From Pseudomonadota bacterium (GTDB taxonomy: Bacteria; Pseudomonadota; Alphaproteobacteria; UBA1280; RI-95), in assembly GCA_016125375.1 (NCBI GenBank), contig WGLU01000008.1, positions 1 through 64,000 of the forward strand: a stretch of 64,000 nucleotides of DNA, written 5' to 3'. Of this stretch, positions 50,727 to 59,396 are shown piece by piece. Under the pieces are notes generated by a model, which worked only from the letters and a program-made list of their open reading frames with translations, was not told the DNA's origin and searched no databases. A program made the position numbers and the translations under genes. The first letter of the stretch is position 1. Every line of letters starts with the position of its first letter.

Positions 50727-51068
50727 TTATTTTGGCTCGGCTGCGTCCAGAATCATTTTTGCTGCGCCGCAGGTAGCCTCGCCGCACTTATGTTCGGCAG
50801 CTTTAGCACCGCATTTGTGTTCGGCTGACTTGCCTGCTTTGTTCATCATTTTCTCGCCGCATTTGGCCTCGCCACACTTATGTTCACGGCTCTTGCGGGC
50901 GCCACATTTAGCTTCACCGCACTTTTGTTCTGCCATTTTCTGGCTCATGTCAGTTGTCGGTTTAGTCATTGTTTCCTGACTGGCAGGTGCGGCCTGGGCA
51001 GCGGCCAGACAGGCGCCGGAAAATACGGTGGTCAAGGCAAACGCCATCATTTTCTTTTCGGTAGACAT
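50727..51068 (-). CDS. Cys-rich RiPP precursor (HvfA/bufferin-like) 2
   Basis: MSTEKKMMAFALTTVFSGACLAAAQA signal; EQKCGEAKCGARKSREHKCGEAKCGEK...EHKCGAKAAEHKCGEATCGAAK; RBS gagggga. Confidence 0.86.
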   Translation of the reverse strand: MSTEKKMMAFALTTVFSGACLAAAQAAPASQETMTKPTTDMSQKMAEQKCGEAKCGARKSREHKCGEAKCGEKMMNKAGKSAEHKCGAKAAEHKCGEATCGAAKMILDAAEPK

Positions 51069-51144
51069 TGGGTAAATCCCCTCAACTGGTTGGTTAGCTA
51101 ACAGGTGTTGTGTTCTGATTCGCCCCATTGCCCCGGGAGGTTAC

Positions 51145-51175
51145 AAAAAAAATTGCCCCTCCGTCAGGAGGGGCA
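51145..51175 (-). terminator. intrinsic terminator of kbl
   Basis: minus strand tgcccctcctgacggaggggcaatttttttt. Confidence 0.8.
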
Positions 51176-51187
51176 GCATCACGCCAT

Positions 51188-52396
51188 CTATGCAGCGCCT
51201 TTGAGGAGCCCGACCTCGCGGCCGACGCTTTCCAGCGCGTTCAGCACTGTATCCATATCCGATTTGCTCAGTGCGGCGGAAATCTGCACACGGATGCGCG
51301 CCGTGCCTTCCGGCACCACCGGGAAGCCAAAACCCGTCACAAAAACGCCTTTTTTCAGCAACTTATCGGCAATGCTAATGGCAAAGGCGGTATCCCCGAC
51401 AATAATCGGCACAATAGCGCTCTCCCCGTCTAGCGGCTTAAAGCCGCGCTTTTGCAGGCCGTCACGGAAGTACTGGGTATTGCTGTGCAGAGTATCGACC
51501 ATTTTGGGATTCCCGAGCATGGTTTTAACCGCTGCCATTGCCCCACCTGCCGTAGCGGGCGAAATACCGTTGCTGAAAATGTGCGTGCGCGAGGCCTGCA
51601 CCAGCATATCAATCACATGTTTGCGGCCTGCTACGTAGCCGCCCGCGGCACCACCCAGCGCCTTGCCGAGCGTACCGGTGGTGATATCCACCTCGTCCAT
51701 CAGGCCGTAGTGCTCGGCCGTGCCGCGACCTGTTTTGCCCATCACGCCCACGCCGTGGGAATCATCCACAATCACTGTCGCGCTATACTGTTTAGCCAGT
51801 TTGACAATCTCCGGCAGGTTGGCAATGTCCCCTTCCATGGAGAACACACCGTCCGTCACAATCAGGCGGGCGGGTGCGTTTTTATGCTGTTCCAGCAGCT
51901 CTTTCAGATGCGCCATGTCGCTGTGGCGGTAAACAGTTTTCTCGACCCCTTTTTTGACCAGCCGCATACCGTCGATAATGCAGGCGTGGTTGAGCTCGTC
52001 AGAGATAATCACGTCACCCGGTTGTGTGAGTGGTGCAAACAACCCCATGCTGGCCGCAAAGCAGGACGAATATGTCATGGCGGCTTCGGTTTTGTGCAGC
52101 TTGGCGAGTTCGGTTTCCAACTCTTCGTGCAGGGTCATGGTGCCGCAGATAAAGCGCACCGATGCCGTACCCGCACCATATTTTTTAACAGCGTCGATAC
52201 TGCCCTGTACCACCGCAGGGTGGTCCGCCAGACCCAGGTAGTTGTTGGAGGACATAACAATGACCTCACCCCCGGCCTCGCGCATGGAGGTATGGGCAGC
52301 CATGGGGCTGTCCAAATGGCGGAGGGTTTTATAGGTACCAGCTGCTTTCAGACCGTCAATCTGTTCGGCCAGGCGTGTATCAAGGGCTGTACGCAT
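51188..52396 (-). CDS. kbl: glycine C-acetyltransferase (2-amino-3-ketobutyrate CoA ligase)
   Basis: PLP aminotransferase-fold 402 aa; VMSSNNYLGLADHP, VDDSHGVGVMGKTGRGT; adjacent to tdh. Confidence 0.95.
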   Translation of the reverse strand: MRTALDTRLAEQIDGLKAAGTYKTLRHLDSPMAAHTSMREAGGEVIVMSSNNYLGLADHPAVVQGSIDAVKKYGAGTASVRFICGTMTLHEELETELAKLHKTEAAMTYSSCFAASMGLFAPLTQPGDVIISDELNHACIIDGMRLVKKGVEKTVYRHSDMAHLKELLEQHKNAPARLIVTDGVFSMEGDIANLPEIVKLAKQYSATVIVDDSHGVGVMGKTGRGTAEHYGLMDEVDITTGTLGKALGGAAGGYVAGRKHVIDMLVQASRTHIFSNGISPATAGGAMAAVKTMLGNPKMVDTLHSNTQYFRDGLQKRGFKPLDGESAIVPIIVGDTAFAISIADKLLKKGVFVTGFGFPVVPEGTARIRVQISAALSKSDMDTVLNALESVGREVGLLKGAA

Positions 52397-52410
52397 TGGG
52401 GGATTCCTCC

Positions 52411-53445
52411 TTAAAACTTCAAGACAACCTTACCGGCTTTACCTTCTTCCATCAGGGTAAAGGCCTCGGCAAAGCGTTCGGCAGGCAGAACGTGGGTGAT
52501 GATTTTATCCACGGCGTCGGGGTTGGTGCGGACGAAGGTATCGACCTGATACCACGTTTCGAACATCTTGCGGCCAATGATGCCTTTCACGGTCAGGCCT
52601 TTAAAGATGATGGTCGACGCCACATCCAGCGTGATGGCCTTGGGCGGAATACCCAGCATGGCAACCTCGCCCCCCATGGCCAGCAGGGTCATGCCCTGTT
52701 GAATGGCCTTCTCGTTCCCGCTCATTTCCAGCAGCACGTCTGGCATGGCCGCGTTGGTAAAAGCCTTAATCTTGTCATTGGCACCGCTCTGGGTTGGGTC
52801 CAGCGTCATATCAGCGCCCAGTGCCTCGGCCATGCGGCGTTTGGCCTCTTGCGGCTCCAGCACAATCACTTTGGCCGCACCGCGCGCCTTGCTCATGGCC
52901 ACAGCCATCAGACCAATGGCACCCGCGCCGGTAATCATGACGGTCTTACCGGCCAGATTAAACGCGCTCACCGTGTGCATGGCGTTACCCAGCGGGTCAA
53001 AAATCGCCGCATGCGCATCCGGAATATCCGGGTGGATTTTCCACAGGTTGCTGGCCGGCATTACCACTTCGTTGGTGAAGGCACCATCACGGTCCACGCC
53101 GATAATCTGGGTATCGACACACAAATGCCCCTGCCCCGTCCGGCAGAAACGACAGACACCACAGGTGATGTGGCACTCGGCCGAAACCCGTTCGCCCACC
53201 GTGTAACCGCTTACTGCGCTACCCATTTCCACAATATTGCCAACAAACTCGTGACCCAGCACGGTCGGCACTTTTACACGGCCCTGGGCCCAGTCATCCC
53301 ATTTGTAAATATGGAAGTCGGTCCCGCACACACCGGCATGGCTGACCTTGATGCGGACGTCGTTAGGTCCGAGTGTCTTTTGCGCGTTCAGACGGTCTTC
53401 GGCCCAAAGGCCTTTTTCAGGACGGTTTTTAACAATGGCAAACAT
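52411..53445 (-). CDS. tdh: L-threonine 3-dehydrogenase
   Basis: VSHAGVCGTDFHIYKWDDWAQGRVKVPTVLGHEFVGNIVEMG; 344 aa. Confidence 0.96.
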   Translation of the reverse strand: MFAIVKNRPEKGLWAEDRLNAQKTLGPNDVRIKVSHAGVCGTDFHIYKWDDWAQGRVKVPTVLGHEFVGNIVEMGSAVSGYTVGERVSAECHITCGVCRFCRTGQGHLCVDTQIIGVDRDGAFTNEVVMPASNLWKIHPDIPDAHAAIFDPLGNAMHTVSAFNLAGKTVMITGAGAIGLMAVAMSKARGAAKVIVLEPQEAKRRMAEALGADMTLDPTQSGANDKIKAFTNAAMPDVLLEMSGNEKAIQQGMTLLAMGGEVAMLGIPPKAITLDVASTIIFKGLTVKGIIGRKMFETWYQVDTFVRTNPDAVDKIITHVLPAERFAEAFTLMEEGKAGKVVLKF

Positions 53446-53530
53446 CGGGCGGGCCTTCCCTGTTGACTTAAAACGCCATCAGTTTACGCCACCCGTGCCC
53501 GATTGCAACCAATGGGCACGCACACGCACA

Positions 53531-53570
53531 CAAAAAAAAGAACCCCCGGATGACCGGGGGTTCTTCGTTT
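53531..53570 (-). terminator. intrinsic terminator of the ExbB-like operon
   Basis: aagaacccccggatgaccgggggttctt with flanking T-run on minus strand. Confidence 0.8.
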
Positions 53571-53576
53571 GTGTCG

Positions 53577-54485
53577 TTACCGCTTGGGCGGCAGGTTGCT
53601 GCCCGGCACCTCGAAGGTGATGGAGCCGTCGCTATCCTGCTTCTGGGGGTCGTCGTTCTGAGCCGTGCCGGGAGTACCCTGCTGGCCCTGACCTTGACCT
53701 TCGCCTTCGCCCTGAGCCTGGGCACTACCGTCCTGACCGTTCTGGCCGTTCTTACCGTCCTGGGACGGCAGTTCGACCATGATGTCAGGCTTACCCTGGC
53801 CCTGACCCTGACCGGAGCCTTGGCCCTGGCCTTGGCCCTGACCTTGCCCCTGGCCCTGCTGACCCTTGCCCTGGCCGTCCTTGCCTTCCGGCTCGGTGCC
53901 ATGGACCTGGTCCCACGCCTTCTGCGCCTTTTCCGCGAAACCGCGGTTACGCTGGCCGTTTTCACCGGTCAGCGGCAGCGAGCAGAGGTGGCTACCCTGC
54001 GGGTAGAGCGGGTTGTAGGACAGCCACAGGTGCAGTTCGGTCAGCCCCTCTTCCGTCCCGATGGGACGGGCGAGCAGCTTGTACTTGACCTTCTGCCGCA
54101 CCATGACCGGCTTGCCATCCTCACCGAGGACGGGTTTGCCGTCGGCACCAACCTTGGGCACCATGACCGGGTTGCTCTGATCGTCGAGATCGAACACACG
54201 GCAGGTGTCGTCCGGGGTACCGATGTACTGGGTCCGGTAGAGCGTGTGGTAGTGCTGCTGATAGGCCTCGGGCCGGCTCAGCTCCACCACCACGGTGGCG
54301 ACGAACAAGGTGACGCTAGCCACCGTGATCGGTACGATCAGCACCAGCGGGATCTTGCGACCCGTGGCGTGGTTGATGACCATGGTGCCGACCAGCGCGA
54401 GAAGCGCAATGGACGAGATGACACCGAAGGCCATGAGATAGGCGCCGTTACCGGACGCCAGCAGATGTACGAGGAAGTCAGTCAT
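53577..54485 (-). CDS. two-TM hypothetical protein with Gly-Gln-rich tail
   Basis: ISSIALLALVGTMVI and LVLIVPITVASVTLFVATVVV; GQGKGQQGQGQGQGQGQGQGSGQGQGQGK. Confidence 0.7.
   Translation of the reverse strand: MTDFLVHLLASGNGAYLMAFGVISSIALLALVGTMVINHATGRKIPLVLIVPITVASVTLFVATVVVELSRPEAYQQHYHTLYRTQYIGTPDDTCRVFDLDDQSNPVMVPKVGADGKPVLGEDGKPVMVRQKVKYKLLARPIGTEEGLTELHLWLSYNPLYPQGSHLCSLPLTGENGQRNRGFAEKAQKAWDQVHGTEPEGKDGQGKGQQGQGQGQGQGQGQGSGQGQGQGKPDIMVELPSQDGKNGQNGQDGSAQAQGEGEGQGQGQQGTPGTAQNDDPQKQDSDGSITFEVPGSNLPPKR
53791..53880 (-). repeat. hexanucleotide-like imperfect tandem repeat encoding (GQ)n
   Basis: ccctggccctgaccctgaccggagccttggccctggcc... encoding GQGQGQ. Confidence 0.8.
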
Positions 54486-54495
54486 CGCTGTCTCC

Positions 54496-55251
54496 TTACT
54501 GGTTGCAGCGGCCGCCGTTACGCAGACCCGTAGCGATACGGATCTGGTCCGACGGAGCCTTGCTGACGGAGCCAGGGATCAGGTTACCCTTGTCGTCGAT
54601 GCGGAACTCCACACCGAGTTCTTGGCCGTGGTTCGTCAGTTTGACGTCCCAGGTGACCGTGAACATGTCCGGGCGACCCTGATTGATGACGATCTTCAGC
54701 CGGGTGACGATCGGGTTGGCCTCGTCCACATACTCGCCGCGGGGCGAATACAGGTGCGTGGTCACCCAGTAGGTGCCGGCCGGCAGCGCTTTGGCACGGG
54801 CGCCAACAACCTCACGGTTGATGTCGCTCTTGACATCGCTGCCATCCCAGCCACGGTCGTCCTCGTCCAGCTTGAGCAGACGGGTCTGCCGCATGCTGGA
54901 AGGATAACCGACCACCTGGCATGAGTTATCGGTGCCGATGTACGCGACCCAAAGGTCGATGTCCGCACGCGACAGGCCGTCCCGGAGGGAGACCTTCTCG
55001 CGAGCGAGCAGTTCGGCACGCGACGTGTCAGGATGCGCAACTTCACGCTCCGAGATCGTGGGATCCCAGTAGGAGGTGATGTAGAGCGCGCTATCCTCGG
55101 GTTCGATGGGCGGCGTCCGGATGGTCATGTAGACCACCGCGACGAGCAGCGAGATGAGAATCGGCAGGATGATGTTCCAAGGAACGTCAGAGCCCGCCAC
55201 ATCCGCAGCGTCGTCTCGGAAACCGCCCCGCTTACGCGGATTGCGGATCAT
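54496..55251 (-). CDS. single-TM hypothetical protein
   Basis: N-terminal TM WNIILPILISLLVAVVYMTI; same-strand neighbours within ~20 bp. Confidence 0.7.
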   Translation of the reverse strand: MIRNPRKRGGFRDDAADVAGSDVPWNIILPILISLLVAVVYMTIRTPPIEPEDSALYITSYWDPTISEREVAHPDTSRAELLAREKVSLRDGLSRADIDLWVAYIGTDNSCQVVGYPSSMRQTRLLKLDEDDRGWDGSDVKSDINREVVGARAKALPAGTYWVTTHLYSPRGEYVDEANPIVTRLKIVINQGRPDMFTVTWDVKLTNHGQELGVEFRIDDKGNLIPGSVSKAPSDQIRIATGLRNGGRCNQ

Positions 55252-55268
55252 TTTGTCCTCCTAACGGA

Positions 55269-56066
55269 TCAACTTTCGGACTTGAGGATGGCCTCCACTT
55301 CCGCCATCCGAGCGTCGTCGTTGACGATGGGCTCGAAGTCGGTCAGCGTGATGGCCTCGATGTCGTCCGCCAGGGACTCGATCTCGCGCTCGTAGCGACC
55401 ATGGAACTGCAGCAGGATGATGTTGCCGAACATGCCGACCAGCGAGGTCAGCACGGCCACACCGACGCTGGTGAGCACCGTGGCGATGACCCGGAGGCCC
55501 GCCTCGATGTCCGCGCCGTTCACCGACGACAGATCGATGGACTGCAGGCCGACGGCGACGCCGAGGAAGGTCCCCAGCAGGCCGAACTTGACCAGCAGAC
55601 TACCGTACTGCGCGATCGGGGCAACCGCCCGCGACAGGCCCGACGCCAGATGGCCACTGAAGGCCCCCAGTTGGATCGGGTAGCGCGCGTTCTTCTGCTT
55701 GGAGCCGACCATCCGCGCCACGAAGGTGGCAACGGCAGTCTTTTCCAGGCCGTCCTTGAACACCTTCCCCGCGAACAGCTCGGCCACCTTGTGGGTGGCG
55801 TCGATGTCGTCGCGGTTCATGTGGTCGCGGTAGACCATGAAGGCGTGCCGCTCACGGTCGAGACCGGGCGTGGCACGGAAGACGTGCGCGATGAGCGTGT
55901 AGATGAAGACCGCCGCGATGAAGCCGACCGTGATGAGCACGAACGGCTTGAACGGGATGAGCGTCTGGATGTAGCCGAAATGGTACGCGGCATAGAAGCC
56001 GGCGACCAGCAGACCGGTCCACCAGATCAAGCTCCAGACGAGCTTCTTCGGAGAGTTGGAAAGCAT
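55269..56066 (-). CDS. MotA/TolQ/ExbB-like membrane protein
   Basis: LVKFGLLGTFLGVAVGLQ...GLRVIATVLTSVGVAVLTSLVGMFGNIILLQFHGRYE; RBS caggag upstream of 56066. Confidence 0.75.
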   Translation of the reverse strand: MLSNSPKKLVWSLIWWTGLLVAGFYAAYHFGYIQTLIPFKPFVLITVGFIAAVFIYTLIAHVFRATPGLDRERHAFMVYRDHMNRDDIDATHKVAELFAGKVFKDGLEKTAVATFVARMVGSKQKNARYPIQLGAFSGHLASGLSRAVAPIAQYGSLLVKFGLLGTFLGVAVGLQSIDLSSVNGADIEAGLRVIATVLTSVGVAVLTSLVGMFGNIILLQFHGRYEREIESLADDIEAITLTDFEPIVNDDARMAEVEAILKSES

Positions 56067-56085
56067 GGGAATGCTCCTGTTTACA

Positions 56086-56115
56086 GAGAGGAGAGAAGAG
56101 AAGAGAAGAGAAAAG
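56086..56115. repeat. pentanucleotide repeat in operon leader
   Basis: gagag gagag aagag aagag aagag aaaag. Confidence 0.85.
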
Positions 56116-56357
56116 ATGCGAGTGAGTGTCCAAAGATAAGCACAGGCAAGCTTGGCGCCTGTAGTGTGCGTCCAGCGCATCAACCACAGAGAAATCCCGT
56201 GCAACCTTGATTTAGGTTACTCAGTGCATGAAAGATGAACAAAAGGAATGCGGGATTACCCAATTCACGGCCGGAGCCGCAAATGCGCTATGACTTAAAA
56301 TCTAGAAACCCCGAGCACCGTTTGCAAACAAAAAATGCCTTTTTCGTATACAAATAG

Positions 56358-56400
56358 CAAAAAAAGTTTTGCCACCCCTTCCGGTATGGCAAAACCTTTC
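56358..56400 (-). terminator. intrinsic terminator of aspS
   Basis: minus strand gttttgccataccggaaggggtggcaaaacttttttt. Confidence 0.8.
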
Positions 56401-56423
56401 TGCAAAAAGCTCAGTTTTGAGCC

Positions 56424-58235
56424 TTAACTGGCCTTTACTTGCTGCTGACCCGGAATACTGGTGTGCCGGATGTTCAGCTCGCGCAATTGTTGTTCGCTCA
56501 CTTCACTCGGTGCGCCCATCATCAAATCCTGTGCGCGGCCGTTGAGCGGGAAGGCAATAACCTCGCGAATGTTCGGCTCGTCGCACAGAATCATCACGAT
56601 GCGGTCAATGCCCGGGGCGTTACCGCCGTGTGGCGGGGCGCCCAGTTTGAAGGCGTTAATCATGCCGCCGAACTTGGCATCCACCGTTTCCGCACTGTAA
56701 CCGGCGATTTCGAACGCCTTGTACATCACCTCTGGGCGGTGGTTACGGATGGCACCGGAGGAAATCTCGTACCCGTTGCACACCAAGTCATACTGGAATG
56801 CCTTGATGGTGAGCGGGTCCTGACCTTCCAGCGCTTCCATCCCGCCTTGCGGCATGGAGAACGGGTTGTGGGAGAAGTCGACCTTCTTGTTATCCTCGTC
56901 GTACTCGTACATCGGGAAGTCGACAATCCAGCACAGGCGGTACTGGTTTTTATCAATCAGATCAAGCTCTTCAGCCAGTTTGGTACGAACAGGACCAACC
57001 ATCTTCATCACCTGATGCTTGCCGCAGGCCATAAAGAACACGACGTCGCCTTTGCCCATACCGCAGCGGGTGAAGATTTCTTTCACCTGTGCATCGCTCA
57101 GGAACTTGGCAATCGGGCCTTTGAACTCGCCCTCTGCGGTGCAGGTAATGTACCCCAGACCACCGGCGCCGAGGTCGGTTGTCGCCCAGCTGACCAGCTT
57201 GTCGAACCAGCTGCGGGGCTTGTCGGCTGCCTTAGGTGCCGGAATGGCGCGGACGTGACCGCCGTTTTTCAGCACGCCTTTGAAGGCGGTGAACTCGGAG
57301 GCCTCAAAAATATCAGCCACGTTCTGCACCACCAGCGGGTTACGCAGGTCAGGCTTGTCGGAACCGTACTTCATCAGCGCTTCGTCGAACGGGATGCGTG
57401 TAAACGCTTTGCTGTCGGTACCGGTCACCACCTCTTTACCATCGGCAAAGTGGCGAAACAGGTCACCAATCACATCTTCCATAACGGCGAAGATATCGTC
57501 TTGAGTGACAAAGCTCATTTCCATATCGAGCTGATAGAACTCACCGGGCGAGCGGTCAGCGCGGGGGTCTTCGTCACGGAAGCACGGGGCAATCTGGAAG
57601 TATCGGTCATAGCCGGCCACCATCAGCAACTGCTTGAACTGCTGCGGCGCTTGCGGCAGTGCGTAGAACTTGCCCGGGTTCAGGCGGGACGGAACCAGAA
57701 AGTCACGCGCGCCTTCGGGCGAGGAGCTGGTCAGAATCGGGGTCTGGTACTCGCGGAAGCCGTTATCCCACATCTTGCGGCGCAGGAAGGCAATCACGTC
57801 GGAGCGCATTTTCAGGTTATGCTGCAGGCGTTCGCGGCGCAGATCCAGCATGCGGTATTTCAGACGCAGGTCCTCGGGAATAGAGTCATCGGCAAGTGCC
57901 CAAGGGAGTTTCTCGACCTTGGAGAGGATTTCCATGCTCTTTACTTCCAGCTCAATATCGCCGGTTGCCATGTTCGGGTTTACCTGTGCGGCGTCACGTT
58001 TGACCACCACACCGGTTACCTTGACAACGCTTTCCAGCGTCAGGTGGGTGACGTCATTAATCAGACCGCAATCGGGATGGAAAACAATTTGTGTCACGCC
58101 GTAATGGTCGCGCAGGTCGATGAACGCTACGCCACCGTGGTCGCGGCGGCGGTAAATCCAGCCGGACAGGCTTACGGTTTGGCCAACGTCTTTGGTGGTC
58201 AGCTCGCCACAGGTATGTGTGCGGTAGATGGACAT
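56424..58235 (-). CDS. aspS: aspartyl-tRNA synthetase
   Basis: 603 aa; [57 protein letters not shown]. Confidence 0.97.
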   Translation of the reverse strand: MSIYRTHTCGELTTKDVGQTVSLSGWIYRRRDHGGVAFIDLRDHYGVTQIVFHPDCGLINDVTHLTLESVVKVTGVVVKRDAAQVNPNMATGDIELEVKSMEILSKVEKLPWALADDSIPEDLRLKYRMLDLRRERLQHNLKMRSDVIAFLRRKMWDNGFREYQTPILTSSSPEGARDFLVPSRLNPGKFYALPQAPQQFKQLLMVAGYDRYFQIAPCFRDEDPRADRSPGEFYQLDMEMSFVTQDDIFAVMEDVIGDLFRHFADGKEVVTGTDSKAFTRIPFDEALMKYGSDKPDLRNPLVVQNVADIFEASEFTAFKGVLKNGGHVRAIPAPKAADKPRSWFDKLVSWATTDLGAGGLGYITCTAEGEFKGPIAKFLSDAQVKEIFTRCGMGKGDVVFFMACGKHQVMKMVGPVRTKLAEELDLIDKNQYRLCWIVDFPMYEYDEDNKKVDFSHNPFSMPQGGMEALEGQDPLTIKAFQYDLVCNGYEISSGAIRNHRPEVMYKAFEIAGYSAETVDAKFGGMINAFKLGAPPHGGNAPGIDRIVMILCDEPNIREVIAFPLNGRAQDLMMGAPSEVSEQQLRELNIRHTSIPGQQQVKAS

Positions 58236-58368
58236 GATATTTAACCTTTACCCCTAAAAAATACGCAAAAAACACCCTATCTGATAAACTAAGAGGCACA
58301 TCGCTTCAAGGAAGAAACAACAAGAACGCCCTTAAATGTTCTGCGCCGCAGCAAGACAGGATGCCACA

Positions 58369-59364
58369 GTGACCAAAAACCGCAACCGGATTTTCGCCCT
58401 TTTCCTGCTTCTGGCGCTTGCCTTCTGCCAAGCTTCCTTCGCTCAGGAGGCACCCACACCACCAGGCAAAGATGCGGACGATGCCACGCGGGAGAAATTT
58501 TACCTCGAGATCGAACGCCACATCGCCAACGTGTTCAAACTGGCAGGCGAAGAAGAGAACCCCTGGGCACCAAAACCCCGTACCCCGACAGAAGTCGAGC
58601 TGCTGCGCAAACAGCTGGAACTGGATGGCTATTCCTTCACGCCTGCTGGCTTTCTGGACGCGGTAAAGGCCGGCAACATGGCCGCTATGCTGCGTTATCT
58701 GGATGCGGGGATGCCCGTCAACACCACTAACACCTCCAACCAGAACGCCCTGTTTTTCGCGATTATCGGCGACCAGATTCCAATGGCACAGGCACTGATT
58801 GGCTACGGTGTACGGGTGAATATGGCCAATACGCTGGAAGAAACGCCACTCATGATTGCCGTTGCCAAAGGCAACCCGCACATGGTCGCCCTGCTGCTGG
58901 ATGCGCGGGCCGACCCCAACACTTCCAACCAAAACGGCTGGAACAGTCTGCACTACGCCGTGTACGACAACAACATTCCCATGGCGGCCCTACTGATCGC
59001 CCGCGGTGCCGACATTGACCACATCAACAAGCTTGGCTACACGCCCTTGATGCAGGCAGCCTGGAAGGGCTTTGAGGAGATGGCCCGCTTCCTCATTAAA
59101 ATGGGGGCCAGCCCTGTCCCGCGCGACAATAACGGCAATAACGCCTTGCTGGTCGCCGTTACCTACAAGCAATACGACATTGCCAAGTTCCTTCTGCAGA
59201 ACGGCGCCAACCCTAACGACGAAAACTACCGTGGCTGGAAGGCACTGGATATCGCCCTCGACCAGCAGGATATGGATATGGCCAACCTGCTCTATGCGTA
59301 TGGTGCCACGACACCGGGCACCCAATTACCGGTAGAAATGCCCGACGCCACCCGCATCCGCTAA
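58369..59364 (+). CDS. exported ankyrin-repeat protein (GTG start)
   Basis: Signal peptide; repeated ETPLMIAVAKGNPHMVALLLDARADPN / YTPLMQAAWKGFEEMARFLIKMGASP / NALLVAVTYKQYDIAKFLLQNGANPN. Confidence 0.88.
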   Translation: MTKNRNRIFALFLLLALAFCQASFAQEAPTPPGKDADDATREKFYLEIERHIANVFKLAGEEENPWAPKPRTPTEVELLRKQLELDGYSFTPAGFLDAVKAGNMAAMLRYLDAGMPVNTTNTSNQNALFFAIIGDQIPMAQALIGYGVRVNMANTLEETPLMIAVAKGNPHMVALLLDARADPNTSNQNGWNSLHYAVYDNNIPMAALLIARGADIDHINKLGYTPLMQAAWKGFEEMARFLIKMGASPVPRDNNGNNALLVAVTYKQYDIAKFLLQNGANPNDENYRGWKALDIALDQQDMDMANLLYAYGATTPGTQLPVEMPDATRIR

Positions 59365-59368
59365 TGCT

Positions 59369-59396
59369 AAAGACCCGCCAGCGGCGGGTCTTTTTT
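59369..59396. terminator. terminator between convergent genes
   Basis: aaagacccgccagcggcgggtctttttt. Confidence 0.8.

Noticed and set aside
56439-58244. 601-aa ORF antisense to aspS
   Set aside because: aspS identity is unambiguous; antisense frame is a codon-bias artefact.
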